Source: RGIG1959 sp045637645 (GTDB lineage: Bacteria > Bacillota > Clostridia > Oscillospirales > Acutalibacteraceae). Taken from it: DNA of 64,000 bases. Every line of letters begins with the position of its first letter. Position 1 is the stretch's first letter. The translations under genes and the position numbers were made by a program. Below the pieces are notes generated by a model. The model did no database searches. It saw only the letters and a program-made list of their open reading frames with translations, and was not told the origin of the DNA. Below are positions 56,668 to 64,000 of the stretch, in pieces. The DNA is taken from positions 1 through 64,000 of the forward strand of contig JAZTZV010000053.1 in assembly GCA_045637645.1 (NCBI GenBank), read 5' to 3'.

Positions 56668-57087
56668 GTGACGTTCGAAACTCACAATGTGAGCGAAACC
56701 GAGCAACTTGGCGCGCGTCTTGCCAAAGCGTTGGATCGCGGCGGTGTTGTTGCGATGTTCGGTGGACTCGGAATGGGTAAGACCGCGTTTGTGCGCGGCA
56801 TGGCGGTCGGTCGCGGCATCGACGCCGAAGTCTCGAGCCCCACCTTTGCTCTCGTGCAGGATTACGGCGGAACCCCGCCTCTTGTGCATTTTGATATGTA
56901 CCGCATCGAAACGTGGGACGATTTGTATGCGACCGGCTTTTTTGACTATATCGACATGGGCGCGATTCTCGCGGTCGAATGGAGCGAACAAATCGAAAAC
57001 GCGTTGCCTGAAGATGCGGTGCGCGTGACGTTTGAACGGTTGTCGGATTCTGACCGCCGTATCACGATCGAGGGGGTGGCGCTTTGA
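56668..57087 (+). CDS. tsaE: tRNA t6A synthesis ATPase TsaE
   Basis: The 139-residue product has the P-loop GGLGMGKTAF near 32-41, SSPTFALVQDY near 57-67, HFDMYRI with the metal-binding Asp, and VEWSEQIENALPED. TsaE drives the TsaB-TsaD complex that puts threonylcarbamoyl on A37 of tRNAs. Start is GTG after AAGGAGG. The stop overlaps the tsaB start by four bases. tsaD is not in the window. Confidence 0.93.
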   Translation: MTFETHNVSETEQLGARLAKALDRGGVVAMFGGLGMGKTAFVRGMAVGRGIDAEVSSPTFALVQDYGGTPPLVHFDMYRIETWDDLYATGFFDYIDMGAILAVEWSEQIENALPEDAVRVTFERLSDSDRRITIEGVAL

Positions 57088-57797
57088 AGTTTTTGACAAT
57101 TGACACATCGTCCGTAACCGCTTGTTGCGGCGTGGTGGATACCGCTGTTGATACAGTGATGTCGGAATGTTTTGCCGATGTTCCGTTGACGCACAGTCAA
57201 ACGGTTTTGCCCATGACAAACACTGCTCTTTCGAGCGCAGGACTCTCGCTTGAGGATATCGATGCCTTGGCGGTTTGCAGTGGCCCCGGCTCTTTCACGG
57301 GTGTGCGCATCGGCGTTGCCGCCGCAAAAGGTCTCGGCTTTGAAAAGGATATGCCGTGTGCCTCGGTCTCAACGTTGGAAGCACTTGCTATGAATTTTGA
57401 CGGAATCCCGTTTTCGGCGGTGATTTGCGCGGTAATGGATGCGCGTTGCCGTCAGGTGTATACGGCAACGTTCTCGTGCGATAACGGTGTTATCACGCGA
57501 TTGACGGCGGATGATGCGATGTCAATCGACGATTGCAAAGCGGCACTTGCGGCGATCGGTCGTCCTGTTGTGTTTGTCGGTGACGGTGCTTGCCTTTGCC
57601 ATGATGCGTGCAAAGACGATCTTGATTGCGTTGCCGCTCCGTCTCATTTGCGCTATGTTCGTCCGCGCGGCATTGCGCTTGCGGCGACATCGCTTGCAAA
57701 AGAGGATAAGTTGATGCCCGCCTCGCAGTTACAACCGACCTACCTTCGTCTCCCGCAAGCGGAGCGCGAATTAAAAGCAAAACAAGTATTGAAATAA
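57084..57797 (+). CDS. tsaB: tRNA t6A synthesis protein TsaB
   Basis: The 237-residue product has the ASKHA-fold start KFLTIDTSSVTACCGVV, LTHSQTVLPM near 34 and the marker VCSGPGSFTGVRIGVAAAKG near 65-84. TsaB is the inactive partner that dimerises with TsaD. Start is TTG, coupled to tsaE by a TTGA overlap. The chain ends in PTYLR and a basic tail without a fused RimI domain. Confidence 0.93.
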   Translation: MKFLTIDTSSVTACCGVVDTAVDTVMSECFADVPLTHSQTVLPMTNTALSSAGLSLEDIDALAVCSGPGSFTGVRIGVAAAKGLGFEKDMPCASVSTLEALAMNFDGIPFSAVICAVMDARCRQVYTATFSCDNGVITRLTADDAMSIDDCKAALAAIGRPVVFVGDGACLCHDACKDDLDCVAAPSHLRYVRPRGIALAATSLAKEDKLMPASQLQPTYLRLPQAERELKAKQVLK

Positions 57798-57816
57798 TTT
57801 TTTGGAGGTAATGTAT

Positions 57817-58446
57817 ATGGCTAACCCGTTTGTGTCCGACCACCCGCTGATTCGTCACAAGGTGACGTTTTTGCGTGACGAAAACACCGGCTCTAAGCAA
57901 TTCCGCGAACTCATTCGCGAAATCACCCAACTGCTGATTTATGAAGCCACCCGCGATCTGCCGATGTGCGAAGTGGAGGTCAAAACGCCCATCACCGTGA
58001 CCAAGAGCGAAGTGATCGCGGGCAGAAAACTCGCGTTTGTGCCGATCCTGCGCGCAGGTCTCGGCATGGTGGACGGTGCGCTTGATTTGGTTCCCGCCGC
58101 GCGCGTGGGTCACATCGGTCTCTACCGCGATCCCGAAAGCCACACCCCCGTGGAATATTACAACAAGCTTCCCGGTGACATCGCCGATCGCGATGTGTTT
58201 GTGCTGGATCCGATGCTTGCGACGGGCGGCTCGGCGATCGATGCGATCGCGATGATTAAAGAGCATCATCCTCGCAGCATTAAATTCATGTGCATCATCG
58301 CCGCTCCCGAAGGCATGAACGCTCTCACGGAAGCGCACCCCGATGTGCAGGTGTACTGCGCGGCGCTCGACGAAAAACTCAACGATCATTGCTACATCGT
58401 TCCCGGTCTCGGCGACGCGGGCGACCGTATTTTCGGCACGAAATAA
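57817..58446 (+). CDS. upp: Uracil phosphoribosyltransferase
   Basis: The 209-residue product starts MANPFVSDHPLIRHKVTFLR at 57817 after GGAGG. RAGLGMVDG near 79-87 and the PRPP loop DPMLATGGSA near 130-139 are diagnostic, as is the uracil-binding YIVPGLGDAGDR near the end. It salvages uracil to UMP. It may be transcribed with tsaE-tsaB; a strong terminator follows. Confidence 0.96.
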   Translation: MANPFVSDHPLIRHKVTFLRDENTGSKQFRELIREITQLLIYEATRDLPMCEVEVKTPITVTKSEVIAGRKLAFVPILRAGLGMVDGALDLVPAARVGHIGLYRDPESHTPVEYYNKLPGDIADRDVFVLDPMLATGGSAIDAIAMIKEHHPRSIKFMCIIAAPEGMNALTEAHPDVQVYCAALDEKLNDHCYIVPGLGDAGDRIFGTK

Positions 58447-58456
58447 GGATTGCTCA

Positions 58457-58513
58457 ACAGGCTGTCACGTTAAGGTGAAATGCTTTAACGTGATAGCCTC
58501 TTTTGTTTTTTAT
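58457..58513 (+). terminator. Terminator of upp
   Basis: AGGCTGTCACGTTAA pairs with TTTAACGTGATAGCCT, followed by TTTTG and six T. Confidence 0.85.
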
Positions 58514-58573
58514 ATAAAATGTGTAATGTTTCGGTGTACAATCTGTCTTTACTATATGGAGAGGGGGAAGGAA

Positions 58574-59134
58574 ATGGAAGATCGTGATATTATTAAATTA
58601 TATACCGCGCGTTCGGAAACGGCGATTACCGAGACAAACATAAAATACGGGACTTATTGTCGTTCAATTGCGTTTCATATTTTAGGGAACAGCGAAGATG
58701 CCGATGAGTGTGTCAATGAAGCGCTTTGGAACGTGTGGAATTCCGTTCCGCCTCAAATCCCGCGGGATTTTCGAGCATATTTCGCTAAAATCACGCGCAA
58801 TATTTCTCTCAATCGTCTCGAAAAACAGCGTGCGCAAAAACGGGGCGGAAAAGAAATGGAACTGGTGTTTGAAGAACTGTCGAACTGTATTTCCGATCAA
58901 AGCAATTTTCAATCCATAAGCGACGATATTGTAATTCGCGAAACTTTGAATCGTTTTCTAAAAACGCTCTCGGAAAAAGAACGATGGATGTTTGTGCGAC
59001 GGTATTGGTATGCCGATTCCGTTGGCGACATTGCTCGAAAATTGCGTATGAGCGAAAACCATGTGCGTGTTGTGTTGCATCGTGTTCGTCGAAAATTGAA
59101 AACGGTGTTGGAAAAAGAAGGGGTGGTTATATGA
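58574..59134 (+). CDS. ECF-type RNA polymerase sigma factor (second)
   Basis: The 186-residue product has sigma region 2 (YCRSIAFHILGNSEDADECV then NEALWNVWNSVPP, FRAYFAKITRNISLNRL) and region 4 (FLKTLSEKERWMFVRRYWYA, then SENHVRVVLHRVRRKL). The ATG at 58574 follows GGGGAAGG. ATGA overlap couples it to the next gene, which resembles an anti-sigma protein. It heads a four-gene unit with two exported proteins. Confidence 0.85.
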   Translation: MEDRDIIKLYTARSETAITETNIKYGTYCRSIAFHILGNSEDADECVNEALWNVWNSVPPQIPRDFRAYFAKITRNISLNRLEKQRAQKRGGKEMELVFEELSNCISDQSNFQSISDDIVIRETLNRFLKTLSEKERWMFVRRYWYADSVGDIARKLRMSENHVRVVLHRVRRKLKTVLEKEGVVI

Positions 59135-60270
59135 GTCAGGCGGCGAGATTGTGTCGGTTGATTGGTGAGATCGACGACAGCTATATTACGGCGGCAGTCG
59201 ACGTTCCGAAACCGAAAATGCTTTGGTTGAAGATAACAGCCGTTGCGGCGTGTGCGGCACTTGTGATCGGAATTGTTCATGTTAGTGTCGTTTCCGATTT
59301 CAATACCGCTTGCGACAGTATTGTCTATCCGAGTGAAACACCGATGGACATTTCCGGTAGTTTTGTTGCCGCACAATTCGGCGAACAATTGGCGTCGAAG
59401 ACCTATATAAACTATTCGCAGTTGGTGAGTCGTGCGACGCTGATTATCTGCGCTGATGTAGAAAATATTTATCAAAAAGAAACGGATCAAGGATATGTAA
59501 TATACGCCGAAATGCGCGTAGTAGAAACACTCAAAGGAGATACACAATCAGGAAGCACCGTTTATGTTCAAGATAACGCCGGACGGGATAAGCGCGGTCA
59601 AACGGTGTCATTGTATGACGATCCTCTGTTTGAAAAAGGAAATCGCGTGTTGCTGTTTTTGTATATACCGCAAGGAGATATTACGACTGAAGATGGACAA
59701 CAACTATATGCCGTTTGGGGATCGGTTGGGAAATTCTTTTACGATAAAGACGGAAAGTACCACTGGTCGATGCTTTACAGCGATCGATATTTAACAGAGT
59801 CTACAATATCGATGATGCTTCGAGATCCTAAACCGAAAACATTAGAAGAAATGAAACAGTTAGTTGATAATGCAATCGATGTAACACAATCTCCTTTTGC
59901 GTCGTTCTCTCGGTCACCGCGCGGCGGAGAGGTGTTTTACCGACCGCATTACAGCGGCTTTTTGGAAGAACTTCAAACGAAACACAGTCAATTTTTAATC
60001 AGTTTTTATGTGTATGATCAAGACGGCGTGCCTCTTTCGTGTGATAAAACAAAGGAAGAATGTGTGCGTTTGGCATCACTTGGATATCACATCTATCAAA
60101 AGCCATCCACGCAATATCAATGTGATCACGAAATTGTCGGCGTATTTACAATTGACGAATTGAACAGTCTTGAATTTTGTGAGAATTACGGCTATTGCTT
60201 TGGCGATATTTGGAACAGCGGAAATGATTTTATATCTAAAATGGATGAAAGTCTTCGCATAGAAGGATAA
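59131..60270 (+). CDS. Membrane protein coupled to the ECF sigma factor, probable anti-sigma factor
   Basis: The 379-residue product has a short cytoplasmic head (LCRLIGEIDDSYITAAVDV), one helix near 30-50 (LWLKITAVAACAALVIGIVH) and a large domain outside. The 'IGEIDD-x-YI-x-A' head is common in membrane proteins encoded after clostridial ECF sigma genes. There is no HxxxCxxC zinc finger. The outer domain has LIICADVENIYQKETDQG and VLLFLYIPQGDI and matches nothing I know. Role as sigma inhibitor is inferred from coupling and topology. Confidence 0.65.
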   Translation: MSQAARLCRLIGEIDDSYITAAVDVPKPKMLWLKITAVAACAALVIGIVHVSVVSDFNTACDSIVYPSETPMDISGSFVAAQFGEQLASKTYINYSQLVSRATLIICADVENIYQKETDQGYVIYAEMRVVETLKGDTQSGSTVYVQDNAGRDKRGQTVSLYDDPLFEKGNRVLLFLYIPQGDITTEDGQQLYAVWGSVGKFFYDKDGKYHWSMLYSDRYLTESTISMMLRDPKPKTLEEMKQLVDNAIDVTQSPFASFSRSPRGGEVFYRPHYSGFLEELQTKHSQFLISFYVYDQDGVPLSCDKTKEECVRLASLGYHIYQKPSTQYQCDHEIVGVFTIDELNSLEFCENYGYCFGDIWNSGNDFISKMDESLRIEG

Positions 60271-60294
60271 TACCATTTTACCGAGGTGAAGGTT

Positions 60295-60753
60295 GTGAAA
60301 CGATGGTTAAGCGGATTGGTTGTGTCGATGTGTCTGTGTTGCTTATTGAGTGGGTGTCAAGAAAACGAGCCTCAGGAAGGATTGCTTGACACCGTGTATA
60401 TGTCGGTGTGCGAAATGGTTGAAAACGACGAAGAATACCGGGCTGAATTTTTTGGACCAAAGTACAGAGCGATAAAGGTGTCACAGGGATTGAGCGAGAT
60501 TTTGACACCTTCTCAGTGGAAAAGATCAATTTCGGCGACAACTGATTCGTCGTATTGTTATATACAATTACCCGTTGCCAAACTGGAGTTCTATGAGGGG
60601 AATGTGTTGTGTGTGACAATGGCAGAAAGCAACCAACAGGAATGGTATATTGGCACTGATGATGTATATGCACAGTTGGATCGGTATATAGAACAGCACG
60701 GACTTATGTTGCCGGTAATCACATCGGACAATTTTGTGGCTGTTTGTCATTAG
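60295..60753 (+). CDS. Lipoprotein of the sigma cassette, unknown function
   Basis: The 152-residue product has a lipoprotein signal ending LLSGC. The GTG at 60295 lies six bases after GAGGTG; an in-frame GTG at 60286 overlaps that site. The mature part is acidic with Tyr-rich stretches (SSYCYIQLPVAKLEFYEGN). It follows the probable anti-sigma gene by 24 bases and may be a sensor or a target of the sigma factor. Confidence 0.65.
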   Translation: MKRWLSGLVVSMCLCCLLSGCQENEPQEGLLDTVYMSVCEMVENDEEYRAEFFGPKYRAIKVSQGLSEILTPSQWKRSISATTDSSYCYIQLPVAKLEFYEGNVLCVTMAESNQQEWYIGTDDVYAQLDRYIEQHGLMLPVITSDNFVAVCH

Positions 60754-60778
60754 TGTCAAAAATCAAGGAGGAGAGTCA

Positions 60779-61285
60779 ATGAAAAGAATAATCCAATTAA
60801 TAAGTCTTGCAATGGCATGGATCGTTACAACAACTTGTCTCGTGCCGGTGTATACAACTTCTGCTGAAAGTGTGTCGCACCCGAATTTATCAGAGGTTTA
60901 TACGGATTTGTTTGAAATAGGCTATCAATGGCTCGATCTTCCTGAATCGCGCCTTGTGCTGGAAACGGATGGTTTAGAAGGAGAATACCAAGGATTCAAA
61001 GAGGCTCTGTCGGAGTTTGCGGATGAAAAAGATATGACGTTTTATTGTGGCACTCACGTAGAGATGAGGAAGTTGCCGATTTATGAATACGACGACGATG
61101 GCAGTTGGGATCGGTTTATGAATCATGATGGCTATCTTGTAAAGGTGGAAGAAAAACCGATTGATGGGCAGATCTATTCGGTTAAAGTTCGAATTTTACT
61201 GAATGACCATACAGGTGCAGATGTTGAAGCATACGTCAATTTGAATGATTTATCGTATACGATTGTGCATTGTATGGTGGGTTAA
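60779..61285 (+). CDS. Secreted protein of the sigma cassette, unknown function
   Basis: The 168-residue product has a signal peptide with probable cleavage after TTSA (about residue 29). The mature part is acidic and carries EYDDDGSWDRFMNHDGYLVK. The ATG at 60779 follows AAGGAGGAG. It is the last gene of the cassette before a strong terminator. No family recognised. Confidence 0.65.
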   Translation: MKRIIQLISLAMAWIVTTTCLVPVYTTSAESVSHPNLSEVYTDLFEIGYQWLDLPESRLVLETDGLEGEYQGFKEALSEFADEKDMTFYCGTHVEMRKLPIYEYDDDGSWDRFMNHDGYLVKVEEKPIDGQIYSVKVRILLNDHTGADVEAYVNLNDLSYTIVHCMVG

Positions 61286-61296
61286 GCGCATACATA

Positions 61297-61337
61297 AAGA
61301 CAGGCGTGAGAGTTTCTACTCTCACGCCTGTCTTGTT
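61297..61337. terminator. Strong stem-loop between the sigma cassette and glnS
   Basis: AAGACAGGCGTGAGAGT and its exact complement form a 17-bp stem with loop TTCT. T tracts are weak on both sides; it probably serves both convergent units. Confidence 0.75.
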
Positions 61338-61344
61338 ATATATC

Positions 61345-63030
61345 TTATTTTTTGAATCCGTCTTTAAGAGATACGGAGCGGTTGAAGACGAGCGCGCCTT
61401 CTTTGCTGTCTTTGCTGTCCGCGCAGAAGTAACCGAGTCGCATGAATTGGAACGATTGCGACGGGTCGGCGTTGGCGAACGCCGCTTCGAGTTTACAGCC
61501 TTTGAGCACCTCGAGCGAATCGGGATCAAGGCATGCCATAAAGTCTTTGTCCGCCGCATCGGGATCGGGATCGGCAAAGAGCGAGCCATACAAGCGCACT
61601 TCCGCGTCAACGGCGGTGCGAGCGTCTGCCCAGTGGATGGTGCCGCGCACCTTGCGACCGTCCGCCGCGTTACCGCCGCGGCTGTCGGGATCGTATTCGC
61701 AAAGCACTTCCACAACCTTGCCGTTCTCATCCTTCACGCAACCCGTGCATTTGACGATATACGCCGATTTGATGCGCACTTCGTTGCCGGGGAACAAGCG
61801 GCGATAGCCCTTAACGGGTTCTTCCATGAAGTCGTCTTCCTCAACATAGAGATCGCGCGAGAAGGTCAGCGTGTGCGTGCCTGCCTCGGGATCCATCGGA
61901 TTGTTCTCGATCTCGAAGGTCTCGGTCTTATCCTCGGGGTAGTTGGTGATGGTCAGCTTCAGCGGACGAAGCACCGCCATCGCACGGGTGGCATTGGTGT
62001 TGAGATCGTCACGCAGGCATGCTTCCAAAAGCGCATATTCCACGGTGTTCGGCACTTTTGCGACGCCGATGCGGTCAATGAACTCGCGCACGGCGGCAGG
62101 GGTATAACCGCGGCGGCGCAAACCGCACAAAGTCGGCATGCGGGGATCGTCCCAACCGCTGACAATGCCGTCTTCAACAAGTTTGCGGAGCTTTCTCTTG
62201 GAGAGCACCGTGTAGTTGATGCCCAGACGCGCAAACTCAATTTGACGCGGGTTGGCGTCAAGATCGACGTTTTCCTTCACCCAGTCATACAGCGGGCGAT
62301 GATTTTCGAATTCGAGCGAGCACAGCGAGTGGGTGATACCCTCCATCATATCTTCGATGGGGTGCGCGAAGTCGTACATCGGGTAGATGCACCACTTGTC
62401 GCCTTGACGGTGGTGGTGCGCGTGGTTAATGCGATAAATCGCAGGATCGCGCATGTTGAAGTTGCCGCTGGCAAGATCGATCTTCGCGCGAAGCGTCATC
62501 GCGCCGTCCTCAAACTCACCCGCACGCATGCGTGCGAACAAATCGAGGCTTTCCTCCATCGGGCGATCACGATACGGGCTGACAGCAGGGTGGGTGAGGT
62601 CGCCGCGGTTTTCGCGCATTTCCTCGGGAGTCAATTGGCAAACGTAGGCAAGACCTTTTTTGATAAGACCCACCGCGAGATCGTACATCGTGTCGAAATA
62701 ATCCGACGCGTAGTAGAAATGCTCGCCCCAGTCATAGCCGAGCCAATGAATGTCTTCTTGGATCGCTTCGACGTATTCGACATCTTCCTTTGTGGGGTTG
62801 GTGTCGTCCATGCGCAAATGGCACACACCGCCGTATTTTTCTGCCGTGCCGAAATCAATGCACAGTGCCTTCACGTGACCGATGTGCAGATAGCCATTGG
62901 GCTCCGGAGGAAAACGGGTGTGCACGGTTTTGCCGTAGCAACGACCGCCTTCTTGAAGCTCTTCGTCGATGATCTCGTGAATAAAATTGGACGGACGCGA
63001 AGCTTCCGTGATGATTTTTTCTTCTTCCAT
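61345..63030 (-). CDS. glnS: Glutaminyl-tRNA synthetase
   Basis: The 561-residue product has the GlnRS pattern: FPPEPNGYLHIGHVKA near 40-55 with the HIGH motif, LRMDDTNPTKEDVEYV, PMYDFAHPIEDMMEGITHSL near 218, and VLSKRKL as KMSKS equivalent near 268, followed by the two beta-barrel domains that read the anticodon. It charges tRNA-Gln directly. Many Bacillota lack it and use GatCAB instead. It starts 13 bases after gltX, so the two are co-transcribed. Confidence 0.96.
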   Translation of the reverse strand: MEEEKIITEASRPSNFIHEIIDEELQEGGRCYGKTVHTRFPPEPNGYLHIGHVKALCIDFGTAEKYGGVCHLRMDDTNPTKEDVEYVEAIQEDIHWLGYDWGEHFYYASDYFDTMYDLAVGLIKKGLAYVCQLTPEEMRENRGDLTHPAVSPYRDRPMEESLDLFARMRAGEFEDGAMTLRAKIDLASGNFNMRDPAIYRINHAHHHRQGDKWCIYPMYDFAHPIEDMMEGITHSLCSLEFENHRPLYDWVKENVDLDANPRQIEFARLGINYTVLSKRKLRKLVEDGIVSGWDDPRMPTLCGLRRRGYTPAAVREFIDRIGVAKVPNTVEYALLEACLRDDLNTNATRAMAVLRPLKLTITNYPEDKTETFEIENNPMDPEAGTHTLTFSRDLYVEEDDFMEEPVKGYRRLFPGNEVRIKSAYIVKCTGCVKDENGKVVEVLCEYDPDSRGGNAADGRKVRGTIHWADARTAVDAEVRLYGSLFADPDPDAADKDFMACLDPDSLEVLKGCKLEAAFANADPSQSFQFMRLGYFCADSKDSKEGALVFNRSVSLKDGFKK

Positions 63031-63043
63031 GGATAAATCCTCC

Positions 63044-64000
63044 TTAACTCAACTTCTCGATCGCCGCGTCAATGCGAGTCATCACGCGTTCCACGCCGAG
63101 AAGTTGCATGATCGCGCAAAGATCGGGGGTGTTGCGGCGGCCGGTGATCGCCAAACGAACGATGGTGCTGACGTCGCCGACGTGACCTTTGAAGTCTTCG
63201 GGATGTTTTTTGTATTCTTTCACTTCGGGGCAGAAGCCGAGAGCGGGGCAAAGTGCTTTGAGCGTATCAAACCACGCTTGTTTGTCCGCTGCGGGATCGT
63301 AAACCTCTTTGTAAGCTGTGAGAACCGCCGCGGCATCTGCAGGGTTGAGGTTTTCGGGGAGTTCCCACTCGCTATCAAAGCCGTCGTCAAAGAAATACGC
63401 GGCGTATTCGGCAGCGTCGCCCCATTTTGCCATGTCCTTGCGGGGTTTCGGGCCGCCGCGATCGATGGCGAAAATGCCTGTCGTGAACGCGCGATCGGCG
63501 TTGAGTTTTTCATAAAATGCGGGGTCGTATTCTTTCGCCCAATCAAGCACCGCGTCGGCGACGGCTTGCGCGTCCATCGAGGCGATGACGTTTTTACTGA
63601 CATCGTTGAGTTTGTTCATGTCGAACAACGCGCCCGACACGCTCATTTTCTTCAGGTTGAAGGGGAACGCACTGCGCGGAGCGTCGGGGTTGCAACGGCG
63701 CCAATCTTCGAAGTCGCTGTTGGCGATGGTCAGCAAATATTCCAGCACGCTGTCCGCGGGATAACCTTGCTGTGCATAGAAATGCATCGCCGCTTCGGGA
63801 TCTTTGCGCTTGGACAGTTTGCGCTTGCCGCCGTTTTCTTCTTTCATAATCGGGCTGACGTGCGCGTATTTCGGCGCTTTGAAGCCGAGCACACGGAAGA
63901 GCTGCAAATGCTTCGGAACGGAGGAAATCCATTCGTCGCCGCGGATGACGTGGGTGGTGCGCATCAAATGATCGTCCACCGCGTGCGCAAAGTGATAGGT
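63044..64000 (-). CDS. gltX: Glutamyl-tRNA synthetase, N-terminus outside the window
   Basis: The frame is open to the right edge (319 codons including stop). Visible parts are TYHFAHAVDDHLMRTTHVIR and GDEWISSVPKH from the catalytic domain, then GGKRKLSKRKDP (KMSKS equivalent), and the helical anticodon-binding domain to the end, including GRRNTPDLCAIMQLLG. The HIGH motif lies beyond the edge. The KLSKRKDP form and 'DLCAIMQLLG' are typical of clostridial GltX. It is upstream of glnS in the same operon. Confidence 0.95.
   Translation of the reverse strand, partial: TYHFAHAVDDHLMRTTHVIRGDEWISSVPKHLQLFRVLGFKAPKYAHVSPIMKEENGGKRKLSKRKDPEAAMHFYAQQGYPADSVLEYLLTIANSDFEDWRRCNPDAPRSAFPFNLKKMSVSGALFDMNKLNDVSKNVIASMDAQAVADAVLDWAKEYDPAFYEKLNADRAFTTGIFAIDRGGPKPRKDMAKWGDAAEYAAYFFDDGFDSEWELPENLNPADAAAVLTAYKEVYDPAADKQAWFDTLKALCPALGFCPEVKEYKKHPEDFKGHVGDVSTIVRLAITGRRNTPDLCAIMQLLGVERVMTRIDAAIEKLS

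Noticed and set aside
1..64000. CRISPR array, prophage or complete insertion sequence
   Set aside because: No regularly spaced repeats, no transposase, integrase or phage structural genes were seen.

Overview
The window looks like chromosomal DNA of a Gram-positive, low-to-mid GC anaerobe of the Bacillota, most likely class Clostridia (gut Oscillospirales or Christensenellales type). The reasons are an Fe-S type PurF, a single-chain PurL, a stand-alone IMP cyclohydrolase next to a stand-alone AICAR transformylase, a PadR/DUF1700/DUF4097 operon, a CdaA-CdaR pair, strong AGGAGG ribosome binding sites, many GTG/TTG starts, and promoters of TTGACA-17-TATAAT or TATACT form. Placement below class is inference. 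There is no rRNA, CRISPR array, prophage or complete insertion sequence. Two tRNA genes are present.

Layout. 1-2.2 kb: edge of an acyltransferase gene, tRNA-Leu with degenerate copies and hairpins beside it, a small membrane protein, a chimeric pseudogene (peptidase N-terminus joined to transporter C-terminus) and a small conserved-looking protein. 2.2-4.2 kb: leftward operon of a C_GCAxxG_C_C protein, a YwaF-like membrane protein and a SanA/YdcF-like protein. 4.3-15.1 kb: the purine operon purE-F-M-N-(IMP cyclohydrolase)-(AICAR transformylase)-D-L, preceded by a leader peptide frame and an intrinsic terminator that looks like an attenuator. 15.2-21.2 kb: leftward rpsF-ssb-rpsR, guaB and nagA, with small membrane proteins. 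21.5-24.1 kb: glycogen phosphorylase with a histone-H1-like tail. 24.1-26.5 kb: AT-rich leftward cassette of acyltransferase, ECF sigma factor and anti-sigma factor.

26.7-35.0 kb: short transcription units encoding AlkD-like repair, a lipoprotein, a ferritin-like protein, a cytoplasmic GH20 hexosaminidase, DegV (two palindromes on its promoter), PncC, a cupin, MntP and a YgjP-like metallopeptidase. 35.0-36.5 kb: tRNA-Pro with an interrupted copy upstream and an AT-rich islet holding a lipoprotein and a 45-residue hydrophobic peptide. 36.5-46.0 kb: PadR/DUF1700/DUF4097, an OFA-family transporter, a DUF11 protein, a second YwaF-like protein, and a coupled ArsR-SdpI-ABC operon. 46.1-51.1 kb: a leftward set that looks concerned with lipids or envelope (GT28 glycosyltransferase, hydrolase, SDR, MATE, NUDIX). 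51.3-58.4 kb: DUF3343 with a cysteine desulfurase, cdaA-cdaR, folE, a cation efflux protein, tsaE-tsaB and upp. 58.6-61.3 kb: a second ECF sigma cassette with exported proteins. 61.3-64 kb: leftward gltX (cut by the edge) and glnS.

Functional links. The pur operon, guaB and upp cover nucleotide synthesis and salvage; purC, purB and purK are not in the window. GH20 and NagA suggest use of GlcNAc oligosaccharides. The two sigma/anti-sigma cassettes, the PadR operon and the ArsR-SdpI-ABC operon are envelope-directed regulatory modules. All functional names rest on reading sequence motifs, not on database searches.
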